64,000 nucleotides of DNA from Enterococcus ratti (lineage in GTDB: Bacteria; Bacillota; Bacilli; Lactobacillales; Enterococcaceae): positions 62,001 through 126,000 of the forward strand of contig NZ_JXLB01000001.1 in assembly GCF_001886195.1 (NCBI RefSeq), read 5' to 3'. This document shows, piece after piece, positions 57,251-64,000 of this stretch. A model generated the notes under the pieces. It made no database searches and was not told the origin of the DNA. It worked only from the letters and a program-made list of their open reading frames with translations. Every line of letters begins with the position of its first letter. Positions within the stretch are counted from its first letter, which is position 1. A program made the translations under genes and the position numbers.

Positions 57251-57941
57251 CTCCTGCCTCCTTTTCAATCATTTCTTCTAACAAATTGCCATCTTTCATT
57301 CGATAGACTCGGTCACTCCATTGGATCATGCGAGCATCGTGAGTAACCATGACAGTTGCTTTTTGTTTTTCATGTGCTTCTTTTACAAGTAATTTTATTA
57401 CGTCGTATGCATGATCTGTATCTAAGCTGGCAGTTGGCTCATCCGCTAAAATTAAACTAGGATCATTAAACAGCGCTCGAGCAATTGCGACGCGTTGCCG
57501 TTCTCCACCAGATAAATCTTTAGGGTAACTCTCTTTTAATCTGTAGATATCAAGGGATTTTAACAGCTCATCAATTGTAGCTTCTGTTTTTTTCTGATGA
57601 CTTACCCGATTGACTAAATAAAATTGTTCTTTGACCTTTAAAAAAGGAATTAAATTTGAACTTTGTAAAATGAAGCCAATTTCTTTAAAACGTAAATCCG
57701 CTCTTTTTTTCTCAGATAGATCTGAAAAAGATTGCTCATTGATAATAATTTCACCGGAAGTTGGTGTCTGTAAACCACCACAGATTGTTAAAAATGTACT
57801 TTTTCCTGAACCGGATGGCCCAATAATACTAACAAACTCCCCTTGCTTTACCTGAAAATCAATGCCTTTTAATGCAGTCACTTCAGTATGTCCGCTTCCA
57901 AATTTCTTGACGATCTTTTTCATTGTTAAAATTTTTTTCAT
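57243..57941 (-). CDS. ABC exporter ATP-binding protein (MacB/HrtA type)
   Basis: A 232-residue ATPase. Walker A is in IIGPSGSGKSTFLTI, the signature is DLSGGERQRVAIARAL, Walker B is LILADEPTASLD, and the switch His is in VMVTHDARM. It clusters with LolD/MacB/HrtA ATPases that drive FtsX-type permeases. The start follows AGGAGG and is 6 nt after the permease stop. The pair is probably an export or mechanotransmission machine; heme export (HrtBA-like) is a plausible but unproven role. Confidence 0.9.
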   Translation of the reverse strand: MKKILTMKKIVKKFGSGHTEVTALKGIDFQVKQGEFVSIIGPSGSGKSTFLTICGGLQTPTSGEIIINEQSFSDLSEKKRADLRFKEIGFILQSSNLIPFLKVKEQFYLVNRVSHQKKTEATIDELLKSLDIYRLKESYPKDLSGGERQRVAIARALFNDPSLILADEPTASLDTDHAYDVIKLLVKEAHEKQKATVMVTHDARMIQWSDRVYRMKDGNLLEEMIEKEAGDA

Positions 57942-57946
57942 GTCAT

Positions 57947-59020
57947 TTATCCTCCTATTGCTGTAATTGGATCGACTTTTGCAATGGTTCGGATTGAAAA
58001 TACACCGCCTAATACAGCAACGATTATTAAGATGCCACTATATAGCAACCATTGTGTCCAAAAAGTGGTGAACGGCATAGCATTTGGTAAGATCAAACTT
58101 GTTAGATAAGCAGCAAAGATGGCAAGTATGGCGCCTATCATGCCAATGATAAACGATTGAGCAACAAGTGAACGAGCAATAAACGAGTTACGAATGCCTT
58201 GTGCTTTCATGACACCAAATATCGCTGTTTTTTGTAATGTGATGACATACATAAAGATGCCAACGACTGCTGCGACAACTAAAAACAAGAAATAGACCAT
58301 CGCATTCAACGTCATGTTTTGGGCAGAATATCCAGGAATACTTTCAATAAATTCTGGAATTGAAAGCTTTTGCAAGGTTTTGGATGCTCCAGTTTGTGTA
58401 AGTGTTGCAGAATTTTTTGTAACGATTGCACTGATTGGTCTCTTTTTTTGTGAAGAAAATGGCTGACTTCCATATTTCAAACGAGTCCATGTTTTTAGAT
58501 TAGTGTAAATCACAGGTGTTACTGTATAATAAGTTTCAGGAAAAATTCCTACAATAACTAATTCTTGCGTATCACTTCCTATTTTTATTCTATCCCCAAT
58601 TTTATAATTATTTTTTGCAAGATTTTGAGAAATAATAATTTCATTTTCTTTATTAAAGCAACGGCCTTTACTTAATTTTGGAAGTAAGAAAGCATGATCT
58701 TTTGTACCAAAGACTGTGACGTTTTCCTTGTCTTTTCCTTTGATTGCTCCGCTAAATAAACCAATGGGTGCTTTCTCATTTGCTTGGATTTGTTCTAAAT
58801 CACCTATTGTTAATTGTGAGGCTGCAAAAACTTTATTCGCATCTTCTGATAAAATGATTTCTTGAGCATGCCAATCATTGATTGCTTTTTTAAATTCTTC
58901 TGCCAGCCCGCTAGCTAACCCGGATAACATGAAAACCACATAAGCAATTAAGAACATGATTCCAATGATCAATCCATAGCGTAGTTTCGCATATTTTATT
59001 TCTTTAATAGCTAAAAACAT
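57947..59020 (-). CDS. FtsX-type ABC exporter permease (HrtB/DevC-like)
   Basis: A 357-residue permease. It has one N-terminal TM helix (GLIIGIMFLIAYVVFMLSGL), a large extracytoplasmic domain with the stretch IILSEDANKVFAASQLTIGD, and three C-terminal TM helices (MVYFLFLVVAAVVGIFMYVI and so on). This is the MacB/FtsX topology of type VII ABC proteins. The C-terminus ends AKVDPITAIGG, a common signature of the FtsX fold. It is first in a three-gene operon preceded by the operators. Heme or peptide export is an inference from resemblance to HrtB. Confidence 0.88.
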   Translation of the reverse strand: MFLAIKEIKYAKLRYGLIIGIMFLIAYVVFMLSGLASGLAEEFKKAINDWHAQEIILSEDANKVFAASQLTIGDLEQIQANEKAPIGLFSGAIKGKDKENVTVFGTKDHAFLLPKLSKGRCFNKENEIIISQNLAKNNYKIGDRIKIGSDTQELVIVGIFPETYYTVTPVIYTNLKTWTRLKYGSQPFSSQKKRPISAIVTKNSATLTQTGASKTLQKLSIPEFIESIPGYSAQNMTLNAMVYFLFLVVAAVVGIFMYVITLQKTAIFGVMKAQGIRNSFIARSLVAQSFIIGMIGAILAIFAAYLTSLILPNAMPFTTFWTQWLLYSGILIIVAVLGGVFSIRTIAKVDPITAIGG

Positions 59021-59044
59021 TGTTTCCCCCTCCTACAATTTTAG

Positions 59045-59102
59045 TTAGTGACGGTTTGTCACTAATCAATAGAATAGCTTATAAGTGACAATTTGTCACT
59101 TA
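59045..59102. promoter_or_regulatory. Twin palindromic operators for the TetR repressor
   Basis: Two near-identical palindromes: TTAGTGAC-GGTTT-GTCACTAA (59045-59065) and TAAGTGAC-AATTT-GTCACTTA (59082-59102). Their centres are 37 bp apart. They lie between the permease start (59020) and the divergent response-regulator gene (59248). GTGAC-N5-GTCAC is a typical TetR-type site. The copies differ only at one outer base pair and in the spacer. Confidence 0.75.
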
Positions 59103-59247
59103 ATAAAACTAAAAAAAGTCATCTAATTGTTTTAAGTTCTTCATTTTATATTCGCATTTATGAAAATGATAAGAGAATTTAAGGCTTTAAGTATTTTTTA
59201 TGTGATTCATGATAAACTAAAGAAAACAAAACAAATGAGGGAAACGA

Positions 59248-59652
59248 ATGATCAAACTTTTAATTATTGAAGACGATAAAATTTTATCAGACAATATCAA
59301 AGACATTCTTTCTGAAATGGGCGAGATCAAACAAGTATATAATGGTAGTGAAGGTTTATTTGAATTAGAAAGCGGTACATATGATTTAGCAGTTTTGGAT
59401 CTGATGTTGCCAGAAATGAATGGCTATGAAGTCTTGACTTATATTCGAAAAAAAAAGAATCAAACCCCGATATTGGTTCTGACCGCCAAAGATGGGTTAG
59501 AAGATAAAATCAAAGGTTTTGAATGTGGTGCAGACGATTATTTAACGAAGCCATTTTATCGAGAAGAATTGTTGATGCGAATCAAGGCTTTATTAAGACG
59601 TTCTTTGGGCTTATTCAATGAACATATACTTGAACATAAAGAAATTAAATGA
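59248..59652 (+). CDS. Receiver-only response regulator (truncated CiaR-like)
   Basis: The receiver domain is complete: the acidic pocket in IIEDDKILSDN, the phospho-acceptor Asp in LAVLDLMLPEMNGYEVL, Thr in VLTAKDGLEDK and Lys in DDYLTKPFYREELLMRI. The product ends 17 residues after ALLRR (SLGLFNEHILEHKEIK), where a winged-helix output domain of about 100 residues is expected. The stop overlaps the kinase start by 4 nt, as in normal CiaRH-type pairs, so an internal deletion of about 300 bp removed the DNA-binding domain. It may act only as a phosphate sink, or be non-functional. Confidence 0.85.
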   Translation: MIKLLIIEDDKILSDNIKDILSEMGEIKQVYNGSEGLFELESGTYDLAVLDLMLPEMNGYEVLTYIRKKKNQTPILVLTAKDGLEDKIKGFECGADDYLTKPFYREELLMRIKALLRRSLGLFNEHILEHKEIK

Positions 59653-60944
59653 ATAGGAATATTTTACAAAAGCAGCGTAAAAATTTTTTTGTCGCCAATA
59701 TCTTAGCTTTTGCCTTGGTTTTCTTTTTATTGAGATTAATCACGTTACAAGTATTGAGTCAATCGGCTTATTGGGAGACTGACTTGTTTTTAAAAAATAC
59801 AGACGTTCATTCTCAGATTGTGCAGTTGGAAATTGCTCGCTACCAACAAAATAATCCTTTTTTAGATTCGTCTATAAATGAATCAATTACCGATCAGTTC
59901 AATACACAAATCGTTTTATGGTCTTCTGATGGTAAAATTTTAAATAAAGAAGAAATCGGCGGTCGATTTAGTCAGATTGAAGAAGTCGTACTTGATAAAC
60001 AACATCTTAATACGATCCAAACGATCGAGTTGAAACAAGAGGAGAGCGACTCCCTTCTTTCTTTTCGGTCCGTTACAAAAAAAGCTGGTACGAACCAAGG
60101 AGACGTGGCTTATATTCAAATTTTAGCAAATACGAATCAAATTAAGCACTCTTTTGCCGATTTTCGCAGGATCATGATCCTTTGTATGGTAATTTTTTGG
60201 TTGCTTTCGATTGGTATCAGTTATTACTTATCGAATTTAGCTATGCGTCCGATTCTCGCTTCTTGGAAACGTCAAAAAGAATTTATTGAAAATGCTTCTC
60301 ATGAATTAAGAACGCCATTGACAATTATCCAAAACAGTCTTGAGCACCTCTTTACTAAGCCAAATCACAGGATCATCGAAGAATCTGAAAGCATTGCACA
60401 AGCGCTTTCTCAAACACGAAGACTTTCTGGCTTAACAAGGGATCTTTTAACCATTGCCCGAAATGATTCAAACGAACAAACATTAGAAATAAAAGCTATT
60501 CAAACAAACGAATTTTTAGATGAATTAGTTAAACCTTTTCAAGAAATGGCAGCAATTGATCACAAGGAATTTATTTTGCAAAATGAAACACAAGTGATTG
60601 TTCGTTTTGATCCGCAAAAGCTTCATCAAGTATTTGTTATTCTTTTAGACAATGCTTTAAAATATACAAATCAACAGGATCGTATCGTAGTGATCTCAAA
60701 AGCTAATCATAAAGACTGGTTGATTCATATAAAAAATACAGGACCGACCATCAGTGATGAAGCAAAAAAACATATTTTTGATCGCTTTTATCGGGAAGAC
60801 CGGTCACGTTCAAAAGAAACTGGCGGATACGGGTTAGGATTAGCGATAGCAAAACAAATTGTGGTACAACATAAAGGGCAAATTATGGTTGCGGATAATT
60901 TTCCGCAAGGTGCTGATTTTAAAATCCAGCTTCCTTTAAAATGA
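59649..60944 (+). CDS. Sensor histidine kinase (CiaH-like)
   Basis: A 431-residue membrane kinase. TM1 is NFFVANILAFALVFFLLRLI, an extracytoplasmic sensor of about 140 residues follows, and TM2 is IMILCMVIFWLLSIGISYYL. The H-box is FIENASHELRTPLTII, the N-box is VILLDNALKYTNQQ, G1 lies near HIKNTGPTIS, F-box is FDRFYREDRSRSKETGG and G2 is YGLGLAIAKQIV. All catalytic residues appear intact, unlike the partner regulator, which lacks an output domain. It overlaps that gene by 4 nt. Cross-talk with another regulator is possible. Confidence 0.9.
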   Translation: MNRNILQKQRKNFFVANILAFALVFFLLRLITLQVLSQSAYWETDLFLKNTDVHSQIVQLEIARYQQNNPFLDSSINESITDQFNTQIVLWSSDGKILNKEEIGGRFSQIEEVVLDKQHLNTIQTIELKQEESDSLLSFRSVTKKAGTNQGDVAYIQILANTNQIKHSFADFRRIMILCMVIFWLLSIGISYYLSNLAMRPILASWKRQKEFIENASHELRTPLTIIQNSLEHLFTKPNHRIIEESESIAQALSQTRRLSGLTRDLLTIARNDSNEQTLEIKAIQTNEFLDELVKPFQEMAAIDHKEFILQNETQVIVRFDPQKLHQVFVILLDNALKYTNQQDRIVVISKANHKDWLIHIKNTGPTISDEAKKHIFDRFYREDRSRSKETGGYGLGLAIAKQIVVQHKGQIMVADNFPQGADFKIQLPLK

Positions 60945-61108
60945 ATGTTTTCTCAAAACGTCACGTTGATTACCTAAAGATGCTTTTATGTTCAAGCCGT
61001 CTTTGCTTTTCTTTTTAGAGAGAAAATGTTTCGTTTTTTATGTTTGCAATTCAGACTTAAAAGCTGTTAAGGTGAAAGAAATAAAAAAGATAAAAAGGGG
61101 GATCTTTT

Positions 61109-62110
61109 ATGGATCAAAAAACAAGAAAACATCTTCAAAAAAAACTAAAAGAGCGTTCTGCACAACTTCCTCCTATCTTTCAAGTATTTTTAAATGAAAA
61201 TCGCACAAAACTTTCGTTAAGCAGTCGTTATGAATATGCCAAAGATTTTCACTTACTTACAGATTATTTGCGTGAAGTATCTGGTAAAGAAGTAACTGAT
61301 ACGCTGATTCTCCAGTTGGAAAAACAAGACTATTTAAATTTCTTAGAAAATATTTACAAGCATACTCGAACGTTTCAGACTACTACATTTCAATCAACAA
61401 ATCAACAATTTAAAAATGGCTATTATGGTTTATCGAGAAAGCAATACTCATTGAACCATTTTCTGCGTTTTTTGTATCAAAAAGAACTATTAGCGGAAGA
61501 ATTGTCTTTGTTAGGAAAAAGTCTGCCAGAAACTCCTGACGCAGCTTGGCGATATATGGATGCTTCATTATTTCAACATTTTGAAAACCTGTTTATTCCT
61601 GCTAAAGGGTTTAGCTCTGCGCGTGAAGCAAGTTTTGAAAAGAAAAATCGTCCAAGGAATTTAGCGATTGTTGCGGTTCTTTTATATTGTGGATTAAAAA
61701 TACATGAAGTCGTAGAGTTAAAAAGAAAAGATATTGATTTAACCAAACAAGTTATTTTTCTTACGCGCAAGAAAAATCGACTGAATCAGTCCCCTATTCC
61801 TAATGAAGCATTGCCTTTTTTAAGTAGCTATTTAGAAACTTCAAAAGAAGGGACGACGAGTGATTCATTTGTTTTTCGATCGTCACATGAGCAGCAAATT
61901 TCACCACGGACGATTCGACAAATTTTAAGTAAAATTACTGTATACAAAAATATTTCTCCAGAATTATGCCGAAAAACTTATGGTTATTATGTTTTTTGCT
62001 ATTTTGGTGATATGGACATCGTAAACTATCTATATGGGAATCGCTATCTTAATAAACACTCTTTTGAAGAAGTGTATAAAAAAATGTTGGCTTTTTCTTA
62101 TAAAAATTAA
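61109..62110 (+). CDS. XerS-like tyrosine recombinase paralogue with degraded active site
   Basis: Similar in length and domain order to XerS: a SAM-like N-terminal domain (SSRYEYAKDFHLLTDYLREV) and a catalytic-domain region from about residue 180 (RPRNLAIVAVLLYCGLKIHE). At the first Arg (usual GLRxxE) the sequence is GLKIHE. The HxLR motif reads ISPELCRKTYG, so His is replaced by Glu while Arg remains. The LGH motif is LYGN, and only the Tyr in FEEVYKKM remains. Recombinase activity is therefore unlikely; DNA binding may persist. The gene has a strong AAAGGGGG site and an intact frame, which argues against a simple pseudogene. Confidence 0.8.
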   Translation: MDQKTRKHLQKKLKERSAQLPPIFQVFLNENRTKLSLSSRYEYAKDFHLLTDYLREVSGKEVTDTLILQLEKQDYLNFLENIYKHTRTFQTTTFQSTNQQFKNGYYGLSRKQYSLNHFLRFLYQKELLAEELSLLGKSLPETPDAAWRYMDASLFQHFENLFIPAKGFSSAREASFEKKNRPRNLAIVAVLLYCGLKIHEVVELKRKDIDLTKQVIFLTRKKNRLNQSPIPNEALPFLSSYLETSKEGTTSDSFVFRSSHEQQISPRTIRQILSKITVYKNISPELCRKTYGYYVFCYFGDMDIVNYLYGNRYLNKHSFEEVYKKMLAFSYKN

Positions 62111-62280
62111 ATACTCTATAAAATATAAAGATTATTTTCACAAACAAAACTATTTTTTATTTAGGATTTGTGATAATATTATAGCGAATTTTGTGAAAAA
62201 AACGATAAAATTCATAATTAAATATTCTCAACATCTTTTACTTTTTAGTTTGATTAAAAAACAAAATCGGAGTGTGACCC

Positions 62281-63801
62281 ATGAAAACAGTGACTTATTC
62301 ACCGCTAAATCTTTTTTCAAATTTTCAAGATGCAGCTAATGCAACACCAGACGTTTCTTTCATTTTTGACCAACCTTTAGTTGCTTTTCCTGAGCTTGGA
62401 TTGAAAAGCACGTATAAAGAAGCTTTGGAGCTAGTTTTAACTCGTGCTTTTCAACTTGCGCGTCTTGGTGTTGGTTTAGGAGACAAAATTATCATTTATA
62501 AAAGTTCTGCGTTTGACACTTATTTGCTAGCTGTGGCTTCTAGTTATTTAGGAGCTGTGCCAGTAATGATCTCCCACCACTTTCCAGCTTCTATCTTAGA
62601 AGTTTTTGTAAATCGCTTAGAAGACCCGTTCATTTTGTTTGATGATGAGACTGCTGAACGTGTTGCAACTATTTCTAACGGAACAAAAGAAAAACAACTT
62701 GCTGTTTCGCATCTTTTGACGCAGCCTTTTCTCTCGGTCGAGCAAAAAAAATTGTCAAACGAAGCTATTTCTTACATAACCCATACATCCGGAACAACCG
62801 GTATTCCTAAACTGATTTGTCATTCTGCCTATTCCATGGGTTGGCGAACCAAATGGCAAAAGACAGTGTTTACTAAAATAGCAAAGAAAAAATTAGTTGC
62901 TTTTCATATTTCACCGGTTCATTCTCGTTTTAATATCGGTGTCTCTTCATTAATGGCGATGGGATTTCCAATGATGTCATTAGCAGATGCCCGAGGAGAA
63001 CATGTGGTGAAAATGTTAAAAGCCCATCCTCCCATTGCTTTAGAAACCCATCCCAATAATTTCGTACAATGGAGCTTTACTGCAAGAAAGCATCCGGAAG
63101 CTTTTTCAAGTATTCGTTACTATCACTCTACTTTTGATGCCATCAATAATCGAACTATGGAAACATTTTTAACTGCTTCTACAAATAAAAGGGCTATTTT
63201 CTTGCAGGTGTATGGCCAAAGTGAATGCGGTCCTATGATATTGAAAGCGCACACTTTAAAAAGTCTTAAATCAAATAATGCAAGAAATATGGGTGTCGGT
63301 CTTGGTGAATTAACGAAAGCAAGAATCACAGACAAAGATGGAAATGTTTTACCTTCTAATAAAGACGGACATATTCAATTGTTATCAAAAGGACGGGCAT
63401 TGACTTATTATAAAGAGGAGGCACGTTTTGAAGAAAACATAGACGGTACATGGTGGGATAGCGGAGATTATGGCAGTATGGATGAAAATGGCTGCTTGTT
63501 TTTAAAAGATCGACAAGTGGATTTAATTGATACGATCAATAGTAATTTAGCAATTGAGGATTTTTTGCTAGACTCATTAGAATTTTTATCAGAAGTAGTT
63601 ATCGTTCGTGACAAACATCATGCACCTCAACCATTGATTGCGCTAGCTCCTGAACAAGAAATGGATTGGGAACGTTGGTGGAAACAAGTTCATGAATTGC
63701 CTCGATTAAATCCTCCTATCATTCGGAAATACGAAGATATTCCACGAACGGCAACTATGAAAGTGCGAAGAAAACAAATTGAAAAAGAATTACAAGTCTA
63801 A
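62281..63801 (+). CDS. AMP-forming acyl/aryl ligase (ANL superfamily)
   Basis: A 506-residue adenylating enzyme. The P-loop is YITHTSGTTGIPKLICHS, A5 is VYGQSECGPMI, and A7/A8 read WWDSGDYGSMDENGCLFLKD, with RQVDLIDTINSN at the hinge. The final motif keeps a Lys in TATMKVRRKQIEKEL, probably the adenylation Lys. No carrier domain is attached. It starts at an ATG after CGGAGTG and ends 200 bp before the window edge. It could supply an acyl-adenylate to a biosynthetic cluster beyond the window or act as a fatty-acid or aromatic acyl-CoA synthetase; the substrate is unknown. Confidence 0.85.
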   Translation: MKTVTYSPLNLFSNFQDAANATPDVSFIFDQPLVAFPELGLKSTYKEALELVLTRAFQLARLGVGLGDKIIIYKSSAFDTYLLAVASSYLGAVPVMISHHFPASILEVFVNRLEDPFILFDDETAERVATISNGTKEKQLAVSHLLTQPFLSVEQKKLSNEAISYITHTSGTTGIPKLICHSAYSMGWRTKWQKTVFTKIAKKKLVAFHISPVHSRFNIGVSSLMAMGFPMMSLADARGEHVVKMLKAHPPIALETHPNNFVQWSFTARKHPEAFSSIRYYHSTFDAINNRTMETFLTASTNKRAIFLQVYGQSECGPMILKAHTLKSLKSNNARNMGVGLGELTKARITDKDGNVLPSNKDGHIQLLSKGRALTYYKEEARFEENIDGTWWDSGDYGSMDENGCLFLKDRQVDLIDTINSNLAIEDFLLDSLEFLSEVVIVRDKHHAPQPLIALAPEQEMDWERWWKQVHELPRLNPPIIRKYEDIPRTATMKVRRKQIEKELQV

Positions 63802-63878
63802 AAAAAATCAACCAATCGTTACATAAAATTTACTAAAGCTACATATTCTTTAAGACGTTCGTTAGAAGCAGAAAATAG

Positions 63879-63922
63879 TTTCAACCATTTAAGGATTTTC
63901 CTTTCTCCTTAAATGGTTGAAA
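63879..63922. repeat. 17-bp inverted repeat at the window end
   Basis: TTTCAACCATTTAAGGA (63879-63895) faces TCCTTAAATGGTTGAAA (63906-63922) with a 10-nt loop. It lies downstream of the ligase gene and could be its terminator, but the plus-strand T tail is poor. Confidence 0.65.
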
Positions 63923-64000
63923 AAGTCAAAGATACCTGTTTTGAAATACTACAATATCTTTTTTTGATAGAGCAGCGTTTTTCTTGCTTGAGCGTTTTTT

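Noticed and set aside
60988-61197. Separate small gene before the XerS-like gene
   Set aside because: It overlaps the start of the 333-codon frame, lacks a ribosome site and has composition of noncoding DNA.

Overview
The window comes from a low-GC Gram-positive bacterium of the order Lactobacillales, most likely Enterococcaceae. Evidence: the dnaD-nth-pbp1A/recU-ypsA-gpsB-rnpB block, a type B RNase P RNA, an EbsA-like gene beside a cold-shock gene, a PyrR-attenuated pyr operon, and a type II-A (Cas9-type) CRISPR repeat. Several genes are broken (M32 peptidase, a secreted protein, a resolvase, a small helical-protein operon, a response regulator that lost its DNA-binding domain). That much decay in an AT-rich enterococcal background would fit a reduced, host-adapted lineage such as Melissococcus, but this is an inference and not shown by any marker here.

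Layout. 1-7.8 kb: replication, repair and cell wall (dnaD, nth, pbp1A, recU, ypsA, gpsB), RNase P RNA and rlmL. 7.8-10.7 kb: a decayed zone with three pseudogenes. 11-19.4 kb: DEAD-box helicase, GNAT, T-box-controlled alaS, an ECF S component with a CDF metal exporter, RNase HI-like, EbsA-like and Csp. 19.5-23.8 kb: fhs, a CBS-like protein, lspA and rluD. 23.8-35.5 kb: the complete UMP pathway in one direction (pyrR, uraA, pyrB, pyrC, carA, carB, pyrK, pyrD, pyrF, pyrE) behind a PyrR attenuator. 35.6-35.9 kb: a one-spacer orphan CRISPR unit with its own leader and terminator. 36-43.4 kb: alpha-carbonic anhydrase with LysR, a methionine-type ABC importer, a secreted YusW-like protein, PadR with a HAAS/DUF4097 partner. 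43.6-51.6 kb: rqcH, an unknown membrane protein, the trpXYZ-type importer behind a ribosome-mediated attenuator, a shikimate dehydrogenase behind an unidentified terminator leader, and an LCP ligase. 51.6-53.4 kb: a second decayed zone. 53.6-59 kb (mostly minus strand): ldh, small proteins, an SGNH hydrolase, and a TetR/ABC efflux operon with twin operators. 59.2-63.8 kb: a CiaRH-like pair with a receiver-only regulator, a catalytically degraded XerS-like recombinase and an AMP-forming ligase.

How it works together. The pyr operon makes UMP from bicarbonate, glutamine and aspartate and imports uracil. Control by premature termination recurs: T-box (alaS), PyrR (pyr), a leader peptide (trp), and possible terminators ahead of aroE and rlmL. 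The clearest non-routine signals are the five-segment Trp attenuator, the minimal orphan CRISPR unit, the unidentified aroE leader, the receiver-only regulator and the XerS-like protein that lacks most catalytic residues. No complete cas operon, tRNA, rRNA or intact insertion sequence was seen.
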